A stretch of DNA of 64,000 nucleotides from the NCBI RefSeq assembly GCF_038070005.1, contig NZ_JBBPCO010000013.1, forward strand, positions 1 to 64,000. The letters run 5' to 3'. This DNA is from Thermithiobacillus plumbiphilus. Lineage in GTDB: Bacteria; Pseudomonadota; Gammaproteobacteria; Acidithiobacillales; Thermithiobacillaceae. Both the position numbers and the translations under genes were made by a program. Shown piece after piece: positions 1 to 7,707 of the stretch. The notes under the pieces were generated by a model. That model did not search any database. It had not been told where the DNA came from and was given only the letters and a program-made list of their open reading frames with translations. Each line of letters opens with the position of its first letter. The stretch's first letter is position 1.

Positions 1-413
1 CTGCCAAGCCGGGTGCGGGCGGAAGCGGTCTGGCGCACCTTGTCGCGCAGCAGTTTCTGGAGCTGATGCCGCTCGGTGGCAATGTCCTGAAAGCGCTTGG
101 GCAGAAAGTCGACGGCCCCGGCTTCCAGGGCGTCCAGGGTGGCGGGCGCGCCTTCCTGGGTGACCGAGGAGAACATCAGCACGGGCGTGGGACGCCGGGC
201 CATGATGCCGCGCACAGCGCTGACGCCATCCATCACCGGCATCTCCACATCCATGGTGACGACATCCGGCTTCAGGGCCAGTACCTGCTCCACGCCCTGC
301 TTGCCATTGGCGGCGGTACCGACGACCTCAAAGGTCCCATCGCCTTCAAGCATGTCGCGCAGGGTGCGCTGCATGAAGGCGGAGTCGTCTACGATCAGAA
401 CTCGGACAGGCAT
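1..413 (-). CDS. cheB: CheB chemoreceptor methylesterase/deamidase, N-terminal part (runs off left edge)
   Basis: Read directly from the minus strand; the frame stays open to base 1, so only about 137 N-terminal residues are present. They form a receiver domain that starts MPVRVLIVDDSAFMQRTL, with the acidic pair DD and the phospho-acceptor Asp in the segment VVTMDVEMPVMDG. This wording is typical of CheB, whose receiver controls a C-terminal methylesterase that removes methyl groups from chemoreceptors. The esterase domain lies outside the window. The start is 19 bases after the cheA stop, preceded by AAAGAG, so it is the last visible gene of the chemotaxis operon. Confidence 0.93.
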   Translation of the reverse strand, partial: MPVRVLIVDDSAFMQRTLRDMLEGDGTFEVVGTAANGKQGVEQVLALKPDVVTMDVEMPVMDGVSAVRGIMARRPTPVLMFSSVTQEGAPATLDALEAGAVDFLPKRFQDIATERHQLQKLLRDKVRQTASARTRLG

Positions 414-432
414 GGGCTTGCTCTTTTGAAAC

Positions 433-2457
433 TTAGCGCATCAGGCCGTTGGCCATCAGCAGATTGGGAATGTCGAGGATCAGCACCACCCGGCCATTGC
501 CGGTGATGGTGGCGCCGGCAAAGCCACGGATGGATTGCAGTAGACTGCCGACAGACTTGATGACGACCTCTTCCTGGCCGAACAGCTCATCCACCACCAG
601 GCCCACCCGTTGCTCGCCAATCACCGCGACCACGACATAGGACTTGCCGTCGCGCTGTGAGCCGTGGCCGAGATGCAGCCATTGGCCAAGGTAGCCCAGC
701 GGCAGCACTTCCTCGCGCACTAGCGCCACCTGCTGGCCATTGACGACGCGGGTCTGGGCCATGTCGAGATGAAAGATCTCGCGCACGAGGCTCAGCGGCA
801 GCGCAAAGGTCTGGCCACCGAGCCCGATCATCAGGGTCGGGATGATGGCGAGCGTCAGCGGCAGGCGGATCAGGAAGGTAGTGCCCTGCCCCAGCCTTGA
901 ATGGATGTCGATGGCGCCATTGAGCCGGGTGATGTGAGTCTTGACCACGTCCATGCCGACGCCGCGGCCGGAAATGTCGGAAATCACTTCCTTGGTGGAG
1001 AAACCCGGCGCGAAGATCAGGTTGAAAGCCTGGCGCTCATCCAGACGGCTGGCGCCATCCTCATCGAGCACGCCCTTTTCGATAGCCTTGCGCTTGAGCT
1101 GCTCGGGGTCCATGCCACGCCCGTCATCGGCAATGGTGATAAGGATGTGATCGCCTTCCTGCTGGGCGGAGAGCACCACCCGGCCCTGGGCGGGCTTGCC
1201 GGCGGCGATGCGCTGCTCGGGGGTCTCGATGCCGTGATCGACGGCATTGCGCACCAGATGCACGAGCGGGTCGGCAAGCTCCTCGACCAGGGTCTTGTCG
1301 AGATCGGTTTCCTCGCCTTGCAGTTCGAGCTCGATTTCCTTGCCCATGTTGCGCGCGATGTCGCGGACCAGGCGCGGGAAGCGTCCAAAGACCTTCTTGA
1401 TCGGCTGCATGCGGGTCTTCATGACCGCAGCCTGCAGGCTGGAGGTCACCAGATCGAGATGCGCGGCAGCGGCTTCATGGCCCTCTGCTTCGGTGCCATG
1501 GCCAAGCGTGAGGATACGGTTACGCACCAGGACCAGTTCGCCGACGAGGTTCATCACTTCATCAAGGCGCCGGGTATCGACGCGGATGGTGGTTTCCTCC
1601 TTGGCCGCTGCCGGGCGCAGCAGATCCGGGTCTTCGGCAGGTGCGGGCGCAGCGGCTTCTCGGGCCGGCCGGGCTTCCATGCGCTCTACAGGAGCAGCAG
1701 GTTCAGGCGCTGGGGCAGGGTTTGGCGCAGGCATGGCCGGCAAGGCGGCTGCCGGCGCGGGCACCTGAGGGGCTGACGCGCCTTTGCCGTGCAACCGGTC
1801 CAGCAGGGCATCGAATTCTTCTTCGCTGATTTCATCCCCGGCGGCCGGGATTGCTGCCGATGCTGCATCAGGGGCTATGTTGGCTTTCTGTGCTTCCAGA
1901 GCATCGAGCAGGGCTTCGAATTCCGTCTCGCTGATCTCGTCCTGCGCGGCATCGGGTGCCGGATCGGATAAGCGTGGCGCCGGGACCGGCTCGACTACGA
2001 CAGGTGGCACTGGCGCCCTGACAGGCTCCGCAATAGTCACCACCGGAGCCGGTTCGGCGACCGGCGCGGCCTCGGCCAGGGCATTGAGCTTCGCCATCAG
2101 ATCGGGCGAGGCCGGGGTCATGGGCTGACCGGCGGCCACGGCGTCGAGCATGCCCTTGACGGCATCATAGGCAAACAGGATCACGTCCATCATGTCGGTG
2201 GACAGGACGCGCTCGCCCTGGCGCAGGCCATTGAAGACGTTCTCGGCGTGGTGACAGATGTCGACCAGGGATTCGAGATTGAGGAAGCCGGCGCCGCCCT
2301 TGATGGTGTGAAAGCCACGGAAGATGGCATTGAGCAGGTTCCTGTCGTCCGGCCGGCCTTCAAGCTGGATGAGTTGCTCGTCGAGCTGGGTCAGGAGTTC
2401 TCCGGCCTCGACCAGGAAGTCCTGCAGGATGTCTTCCATCCCCTCTGCGTGATACAT
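433..2457 (-). CDS. cheA: CheA chemotaxis histidine kinase
   Basis: Autophosphorylating kinase that passes phosphate to CheY and CheB. About 674 residues: Hpt/P1 domain with the phospho-His in FHTIKGGAGF (about residue 50); a Pro/Ala-rich linker (about 130-285); dimerisation domain; GHKL ATPase with N box HLVRNAVDHG, then DDGRGM and GRGVGM; CheW-like domain to the end. I see no globular P2 domain. The linker instead has two short acidic repeats, DEISETEFEALLDALE and DEISEEEFDALLDRLH, resembling CheY-binding peptides. The start at 2457 was preferred over the ATG six bases upstream because AAGGGGGA sits about 7 bases before it. It follows cheZ closely and precedes cheB. Confidence 0.96.
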   Translation of the reverse strand: MYHAEGMEDILQDFLVEAGELLTQLDEQLIQLEGRPDDRNLLNAIFRGFHTIKGGAGFLNLESLVDICHHAENVFNGLRQGERVLSTDMMDVILFAYDAVKGMLDAVAAGQPMTPASPDLMAKLNALAEAAPVAEPAPVVTIAEPVRAPVPPVVVEPVPAPRLSDPAPDAAQDEISETEFEALLDALEAQKANIAPDAASAAIPAAGDEISEEEFDALLDRLHGKGASAPQVPAPAAALPAMPAPNPAPAPEPAAPVERMEARPAREAAAPAPAEDPDLLRPAAAKEETTIRVDTRRLDEVMNLVGELVLVRNRILTLGHGTEAEGHEAAAAHLDLVTSSLQAAVMKTRMQPIKKVFGRFPRLVRDIARNMGKEIELELQGEETDLDKTLVEELADPLVHLVRNAVDHGIETPEQRIAAGKPAQGRVVLSAQQEGDHILITIADDGRGMDPEQLKRKAIEKGVLDEDGASRLDERQAFNLIFAPGFSTKEVISDISGRGVGMDVVKTHITRLNGAIDIHSRLGQGTTFLIRLPLTLAIIPTLMIGLGGQTFALPLSLVREIFHLDMAQTRVVNGQQVALVREEVLPLGYLGQWLHLGHGSQRDGKSYVVVAVIGEQRVGLVVDELFGQEEVVIKSVGSLLQSIRGFAGATITGNGRVVLILDIPNLLMANGLMR

Positions 2458-2469
2458 GGGCATTCCCCC

Positions 2470-3195
2470 TTAAAATCCGAGACTCGACAGCAGTTCGTCC
2501 ACTTCGTCCTGACTGGAGACGACATCCGTGCGCGACTTCGGGTCGATCTGCGGGCCTTCCAGCTTTTCGCCCTGCCTTTCGGGCGTTTCCCTGTTGCTCT
2601 TGAGCGCAAAGGCCTGAACCAGATGCACGAGTTGCTCCTCGACGGTCTGCACGAGCTGGATGACACGACGGATGATCTGGCTGGAGAGATCCTGATATTC
2701 CTGCGCCATCATGATTTCGGTGAGATGGGTGCGGGTGAACTCGCTGTCCTGACGCGCCCGCTCGAGGTAGGACTGCATGCCCTGGGCGAAGCCGGCGAAG
2801 TCCTGCGGCGCCATTTCGCGGCTGTAGAGCTTGCTCCAGGCATCCAGCAGGACTTCTGCCTCCTGGATGGCCGGATCCTGCAGGGGAATCAGCAGTTCGA
2901 CGGCATTCATGGTGCGGTGGGCGGCCTTCTCCGTCATGTCGATGACGTGCTGCAGACGCGCCTTGGCATCGGGGAGCTCGTTTTCCGCCAGGTCCTTGAG
3001 ACCGGGATCAAAGGACAGCTCCTGGATCGACTGGTGCAGGTCGCGGGTCATGCGGCCCAGTTCCTGGAACATGTCACGGTCATGGACCCGGGCCAAGGCC
3101 TTGAGCGATTCAGCGATTGCGTCCTGGTCGTCCTGGTCCAGCGCGGCATTGAGGGCTGTAAGGTGTTCCCGGATTTCCTGCTTGTTATTTTGCAT
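2470..3195 (-). CDS. cheZ: CheZ phospho-CheY phosphatase
   Basis: Removes phosphate from CheY-P and so ends the signal to the flagellar switch. The 241-residue protein is mostly helical. Around 162-173 it has MMAQEYQDLSSQ, the conserved segment supplying the catalytic glutamine. It ends in QDEVDELLSSLGF, the C-terminal CheY-docking peptide. AAAGGATG precedes the ATG. It lies between cheY and cheA in the same operon. CheZ is usual in Beta- and Gammaproteobacteria, which fits the other phylogenetic hints. Confidence 0.96.
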   Translation of the reverse strand: MQNNKQEIREHLTALNAALDQDDQDAIAESLKALARVHDRDMFQELGRMTRDLHQSIQELSFDPGLKDLAENELPDAKARLQHVIDMTEKAAHRTMNAVELLIPLQDPAIQEAEVLLDAWSKLYSREMAPQDFAGFAQGMQSYLERARQDSEFTRTHLTEIMMAQEYQDLSSQIIRRVIQLVQTVEEQLVHLVQAFALKSNRETPERQGEKLEGPQIDPKSRTDVVSSQDEVDELLSSLGF

Positions 3196-3219
3196 TGTTC
3201 ATCCTTTGGCAGGCCGGAA

Positions 3220-3606
3220 TCAGGCGTTCAGCCGCTCGAAGATCTTGTCCAGCTTGGTTTTGAGCGTGGCGGCGTTGAAGGGCTTGACGATATAGCCGTT
3301 GACGCCGGCCTCGGCTGCCTCGACGATGTTTTCGCGCCTGGCCTCGGCAGTCACCATCAGCACCGGGATGCTCTTGAGCTCGGGGTCCATGCGGATGGCG
3401 CGCAGCAGTTCGATACCCGGCATGTTGGGCATGTTCCAGTCGGTGACGACGAAGTCATAGGGATGATTCTTGAGCTTGTTCAAGGCCACGTCGCCGTCCT
3501 CGGCTTCGTCGGTATTGTTGAAGCCCAGCTCACGCAGCAGATTCTTGATGATGCGGCGCATTGTCGAGAAATCGTCCACGATGAGAATTTTGATGTTCTG
3601 ATCCAA
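3220..3606 (-). CDS. cheY: CheY chemotaxis response regulator
   Basis: Single-domain receiver of 128 residues, the standard CheY length. Acid pocket D11/D12, phospho-acceptor D56 ([12 protein letters not shown]), T86 and K108 (YIVKPF) are all present. When phosphorylated by CheA it binds the FliM N terminus and changes motor rotation. It starts 12 bases after the cheR stop. Three neighbours (FliM, CheZ, and CheA twice) carry peptides of the kind that dock to CheY. Confidence 0.97.
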   Translation of the reverse strand: MDQNIKILIVDDFSTMRRIIKNLLRELGFNNTDEAEDGDVALNKLKNHPYDFVVTDWNMPNMPGIELLRAIRMDPELKSIPVLMVTAEARRENIVEAAEAGVNGYIVKPFNAATLKTKLDKIFERLNA

Positions 3607-3618
3607 AATCCGGTCCTC

Positions 3619-4476
3619 TTAAAGTGCTTTCTGATAAACGGTATGTACACCGAAACGCCGGACCTCCAGGCCCGGAACCCCATCCTTGGGGGTTTCCGAA
3701 AAGCCGGTCAGCAGGAAGCCACCAGGCGCAAGGCTCGCGGCGAGGTTGGTGAGAATGCTGCGCCGGGCTTCGGCATCGAAATAGATCAGGACGTTTCGGC
3801 ACAGGATGATATCGTGCAACCCGCTGGTGCGCACTTGCAGAGGGTCCATGAGGTTTCCGCGGCGGAAGCTGACCCGCTGACGCAACTGGCTGACCGGCTG
3901 CCAGCCCTGCCCCGGCACCTCCTGAAAATGCTTTTGCAGCATTCCGGCCGGTAGATGGCGCAGAGCGTAAGTGCCATAAATGGCCGCCTGAGCCTGCTGG
4001 ATGGCCTGCGGCGAAATGTCCATGCCAGTCACTTCCCAGCGGAGACCGATAGGGAGGCCGGAGCTTTCCTGCAACAGGATGGCCAGGGTATAGGCTTCAT
4101 CGCCCGAAGAGCAGGCCGCGCTGAACACCCGCAGATTACTGTCCCCGCGCTGGCGCTTGGCTGGCAATAATTGAGGCAGCAACTCCCTGGTAATCAGATC
4201 AAGCTGCGAGGCCTCGCGGAAAAAATAGGTTTCGCGGGTGGTCACCAGGTTCAGCAACACGTCCCATTCGCCATCCGCGCCGTCGAGGCTGGCGAGGTGA
4301 CTGGCATAAGCATCGAAACTGTGCAGTGCGAGATCCTTCAGACGCTGTCCAAGACGGTTTTCCAACAGATAGCGCTTCTCCTCGGGAAAATGCAGCCCGC
4401 TGCGCTTTTCGATCTGCTGACGCAGACGTCCGAAGGCTGAGTCACTGAGGGCAAGCTGTGTACTGCTTTGCATCAT
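3619..4476 (-). CDS. cheR: CheR chemoreceptor methyltransferase
   Basis: Transfers methyl groups from S-adenosylmethionine to glutamates of chemoreceptors, opposing CheB. The 285-residue protein has the CheR N-terminal helical domain, the segment TTRETYFFRE, and a Rossmann fold with the cofactor loop RVFSAACSSGDEAYTLA and later DIILCRNVLIYF. There are two adjacent ATG codons; I kept the first. No good Shine-Dalgarno is visible. It is the first gene of the chemotaxis operon, behind a sigma-28-like promoter overlapping the end of fliA. It has no C-terminal VWRPW-type pentapeptide tether that I can see. Confidence 0.95.
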   Translation of the reverse strand: MMQSSTQLALSDSAFGRLRQQIEKRSGLHFPEEKRYLLENRLGQRLKDLALHSFDAYASHLASLDGADGEWDVLLNLVTTRETYFFREASQLDLITRELLPQLLPAKRQRGDSNLRVFSAACSSGDEAYTLAILLQESSGLPIGLRWEVTGMDISPQAIQQAQAAIYGTYALRHLPAGMLQKHFQEVPGQGWQPVSQLRQRVSFRRGNLMDPLQVRTSGLHDIILCRNVLIYFDAEARRSILTNLAASLAPGGFLLTGFSETPKDGVPGLEVRRFGVHTVYQKAL

Positions 4477-4502
4477 GGCGGTCCGATTGGTTTCTATAGG
4501 GG

Positions 4503-4529
4503 TTTACGGCACACATTCAGGAAACTGAA
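4503..4529 (-). promoter_or_regulatory. Sigma-28 (FliA) promoter for the cheR-cheY-cheZ-cheA-cheB operon
   Basis: On the minus strand the -10 box is GCCGTAAA, exactly 15 bases after a -35 core TTCA followed by GTTT. The -10 variant GCCGTAAA is the same as in front of flgM, and the AGTTT stretch after the -35 core is shared with the fliC and flgM promoters. The -35 core itself is weak (consensus TAAA). The site overlaps the last codons of fliA, so the chemotaxis operon could be expressed both from here and by read-through. Confidence 0.7.
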
Positions 4530-5314
4530 GGTTGGGCTCGCGACTTTTTGGGCCGACCACGCGAGCTCTGCACAGGCGCGCCGCTTGTATCCATCCAGCC
4601 CTGAAGATGAGCGCGCAGCCGCAGAGTGGCCTGACTGAGGATCTGGCTGGCACGCGACTCGCTGACATCCAGCACCGCGCCGATCTCGCGCAGGTTCAAC
4701 TCGTCCTGATAATAGAGACTGAGCACCAGGCGCTCGCGCTCGGGCAGACTGATGATGGCGGCCTGCAGGTCGCCCTGAAAGCGGTTGCTTTCGAGAATGT
4801 CCTGCGGGCCGGAGCCGCTGCTGGAGACATGGCGGTCCAGAAATCCGTCATCTTCTGCATCATGCAGATCTTCCAGATGCAGAATCTGCGCGCCACGACA
4901 CTCGGCAAGTATCTGATAATATTCATCCAGACTGATGCCCAGCGCCACGGCGACGGCCTCGCCGCTCGGCGGATGACCAAGCTGCTGTTCGAGCCGCTGC
5001 ATGACCTGCTGGACCTGACGCGCCTTCTGGCGACTGCGCCGGGGCAGCCAGTCGTGCTGACGCAGTTCATCGAGCATGGCGCCACGCACCCGCGTTACGG
5101 CATAAGTCTCGAACTGGGCCCCCTGCCCACCCTCGAAGTGCCGGGCGGCATTGAGCAAGCCGATCATGCCGGCCTGGATCAGGTCATCGAGATCCACGCT
5201 CGGTGGCAGCTTGGCCAATAACTGATGGGCAAGGCGTCGCACCAGTCCGGCATGCTGGCGCACCAGGGTATCGACTTCCTGGGCTGGATCAGGCAGGAAC
5301 TGCGGCAGGCTCAT
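4517..5314 (-). CDS. fliA: FliA, flagellar sigma-28 factor
   Basis: Sigma factor for late flagellar and chemotaxis genes, held inactive by FlgM until the hook is finished. The 265 residues include region 2 (DLDDLIQAGMIGLLNAARHF, then RVRGAMLDELRQHDWLPRR), region 3, and a C-terminal region 4 helix-turn-helix (LNLREIGAVLDVSESRASQI). The ATG overlaps the flhG stop as ATGA. It is the last gene of the fliL operon, so the late sigma factor is made together with the export apparatus. The likely targets in this window are cheR, fliC and flgM. Confidence 0.96.
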   Translation of the reverse strand: MSLPQFLPDPAQEVDTLVRQHAGLVRRLAHQLLAKLPPSVDLDDLIQAGMIGLLNAARHFEGGQGAQFETYAVTRVRGAMLDELRQHDWLPRRSRQKARQVQQVMQRLEQQLGHPPSGEAVAVALGISLDEYYQILAECRGAQILHLEDLHDAEDDGFLDRHVSSSGSGPQDILESNRFQGDLQAAIISLPERERLVLSLYYQDELNLREIGAVLDVSESRASQILSQATLRLRAHLQGWMDTSGAPVQSSRGRPKKSRAQPSVS

Positions 5315-6180
5315 GCGGAAGCTTCATCCAGCAGGTTGTGGCTGCCAGCGATCAGGCGCTCCATGAAGAATTCCAGGCGCCCACCATTACCCACCGGCAT
5401 GGGCCAGCGCTCGGCGGTGGTAACCAGACGGTGGAAAGCCTGGGTCGAGGGCGCATTGGGGAAGGCGTCCGTCACCGCGCGCTGGTGCTGCACGGCACGA
5501 CGCAGCTTGGCATCGAAGGGAATCATGCCCATCAGGTCCAGCGAGACATCGAGGTAGCGATCCGCCACCTGCAGGATTTTGTTGAAGAGTTCGCGGCCTT
5601 CCTGGGCATCCCGCACCATGTTCGCCAGCAGGCGAAAACGGCGGTGGCCATAGTCACGGCTGAGCACCTTGATCAATGCATAAGCGTCGGTGATTGAGGT
5701 CGGCTCGTTGGAAATCACCACGATGATTTCCTGGGCGGCCAGGCTGAAGGTGAGAACGCTGCTGGAGATACCAGCGGCGGTATCGATCAGCAGGATATCC
5801 AGGGGTAAACTGAGATCACCGAAGGACTGTACCAGGGCCGCCTGGGCGCGCAGATCAAGCTCGGCCATGGCCTGTATGCCACTGGCCGCGGGCACGACAT
5901 GGATGCCATGCGGGCCCTCGACCAGCACTTCCTCCAGCGTCTTCTCGCCGCGCACCACATGACTCAGATTGAAGCGCGGTGCGAGATCCAGCAGCACGTC
6001 GATATTGCCGAGACCGAGATCGGCGTCGAGCACCATGACCTTCCTGCCGTACTTGGCGAAGGAAACCGCCATGTTGGCGACCACATTGGTCTTCCCCACG
6101 CCCCCCTTGCCGCTGGCCACCGCGATGACACGTACTGGTTTGTTGTTGCGCATACGGCGTAATCCTTCCGCCTGATCCAT
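5311..6180 (-). CDS. flhG: FlhG (FleN), MinD-like flagellar number ATPase
   Basis: MinD/ParA family ATPase that limits flagellar number and, in Pseudomonas, antagonises FleQ. It has the deviant Walker A GKGGVGKT near residue 25 and a switch segment DADLGLGNID. The N terminus is MDQAEGLRRM, which keeps the DQAxxLR helix known to stimulate the FlhF GTPase. 289 residues, usual for the family. Its start lies 24 bases after the flhF stop and its stop overlaps fliA. The pairing with flhF suggests polar placement of few flagella. Confidence 0.95.
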   Translation of the reverse strand: MDQAEGLRRMRNNKPVRVIAVASGKGGVGKTNVVANMAVSFAKYGRKVMVLDADLGLGNIDVLLDLAPRFNLSHVVRGEKTLEEVLVEGPHGIHVVPAASGIQAMAELDLRAQAALVQSFGDLSLPLDILLIDTAAGISSSVLTFSLAAQEIIVVISNEPTSITDAYALIKVLSRDYGHRRFRLLANMVRDAQEGRELFNKILQVADRYLDVSLDLMGMIPFDAKLRRAVQHQRAVTDAFPNAPSTQAFHRLVTTAERWPMPVGNGGRLEFFMERLIAGSHNLLDEASA

Positions 6181-6204
6181 GGCATTGTCTCTCGGATGCT
6201 GTGG

Positions 6205-7707
6205 TTAGAGGGAGTAAGCGGCGAGGCGCATGCGCTCGCCAAAGGGGGCATCAGGTGGCATACGCTCGGCCGTTGTCCGGGCTGGTTCCTGATCGCTGGG
6301 GAAAAGCAGATCCATGACAGCACCAAGATCCGCTCGATGCAGGTCCTCGGGCACCCGCTGGCCATCGGTGTAGAAACTCAGCGGGAGGTTATGCTGCAGC
6401 AGGAGATCCATCACCTCGCCAAGCTTCGGCGTTTCGTCGGTTTTGCTGATGATGCAGCCCTCCAGTCCCTGCTGGCCGTAGGCATCCATGACGAGTTGCT
6501 GATGGGCGCGCCCGCCGGCGGCATTCAGGACCAGCACGCGCTGGATCTGCTGGCGCGGAGCGGCAAGGATGGCAAGTTGCTTCTTGATGCGCTCATCGCG
6601 CGGGCTGAAGCCCACGGTGTCGATCAGGATGAGCTTTTTGTGATCCAGGGCGTCGAGGCGCTCCTGCAGGGCTAGGCCGTCCTGCACCACTTCCACCGGA
6701 ATGCCGAGGATGCGGCCATACACGCGCAACTGTTCGGTGCCAGCGATACGGTAGGTATCAGTGGTCAGCAGAGCCACCTGATCGGCACCGTATTTCAATG
6801 CAAAGCGCGCGGCGAGCTTGGCAATGGTGGTGGTCTTGCCCACCCCAGTGGGGCCAAGCAGAGCGAGAATGCCGCCCTGGTCGGCCGTCGGACCGACCAG
6901 CTTGAGATTGGCCTCGAGATAGGGGCGCAGCAGGCCGGTGCTGTCGCTGGCCTCCTGACTACCGGAGGCAGCGAGGATCTGGCGCGCCATGCGGGTGCTG
7001 AAACCAAGCTGGATCAACGGCATCAGCGCATAATTGGGGGCTGCGGCTTCCGGCATGCGCACCGGCTGCGGCGCCGGCTCGGGCTGTGCTATCGGCGCTT
7101 CGGGCATCTGCAGGCGGGTTTCCACCATCCGGCGCATCTGCTGCAGTTCATCCTTCAATGCGGCGATGGTGGCCAGGGTGCTGTCCTCGGCCGCAGGGGC
7201 CTGGGTAATTGGTATGGGCGCGGGGCGCTGCGGGGCAGCCGCCACAGGCGCCGAGACCGGTGCTGCAGAGGCCTGCACTGGCTTTGGCACGCTCGCGGCT
7301 TCGACTTTCACCGGTGTCGACATGGCAGGTGTGGCGCGTGGGGCGGGCTTGGTAGTTTTGTCCTGAACGCTTTTCAGGCGGGCAGCGAAGGAAACCTGCT
7401 CCTCGGCAGCGTCGGTGACTGCTACGGGTACGCCGAGATTGGCATACTGGTCAGCCTTGCTGGGCCTTGCCGTAGGCGCTTCCTCGCGGCGCGCCGGTAC
7501 GGGTGCGGCCACCGGGGTTGGTGCAGGTGCCGCCTCCCGTGCCTCTTCTTCCAATAGCGCCGCCTCGTCGAAATCGATGGCGGTGATGATCTCCACCCCG
7601 CCCTCCACCTGCCGGTTGGACAGGATGACAGCATCCGGGCCGAGGGCCTCCTTGACCTGGCGCAGGGCCTCGCGGCTGCTTTCTGCATAGAATCTTTTAA
7701 TCTTCAT
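6205..7707 (-). CDS. flhF: FlhF, SRP-type GTPase for flagellar placement
   Basis: SRP-family GTPase that sets the pole as the flagellar site. 500 residues: an N-terminal basic segment (MKIKRFYAESSREALRQVK), a long Ala/Pro-rich low-conservation B region (about 60-230), then the N and G domains with G1 GPTGVGKTTTIAKLA, the segment TDTYRIAGTEQLR, and G3 LIDTVGFSPRD. The ATG overlaps the flhA stop by four bases. Partner of FlhG, encoded next. Confidence 0.95.
   Translation of the reverse strand: MKIKRFYAESSREALRQVKEALGPDAVILSNRQVEGGVEIITAIDFDEAALLEEEAREAAPAPTPVAAPVPARREEAPTARPSKADQYANLGVPVAVTDAAEEQVSFAARLKSVQDKTTKPAPRATPAMSTPVKVEAASVPKPVQASAAPVSAPVAAAPQRPAPIPITQAPAAEDSTLATIAALKDELQQMRRMVETRLQMPEAPIAQPEPAPQPVRMPEAAAPNYALMPLIQLGFSTRMARQILAASGSQEASDSTGLLRPYLEANLKLVGPTADQGGILALLGPTGVGKTTTIAKLAARFALKYGADQVALLTTDTYRIAGTEQLRVYGRILGIPVEVVQDGLALQERLDALDHKKLILIDTVGFSPRDERIKKQLAILAAPRQQIQRVLVLNAAGGRAHQQLVMDAYGQQGLEGCIISKTDETPKLGEVMDLLLQHNLPLSFYTDGQRVPEDLHRADLGAVMDLLFPSDQEPARTTAERMPPDAPFGERMRLAAYSL

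Noticed and set aside
2248-3954. 568-codon open frame on the plus strand
   Set aside because: Lies antisense to cheA-cheZ-cheY-cheR, which are certain; GC-rich codon bias keeps the opposite strand open. No recognisable domain.
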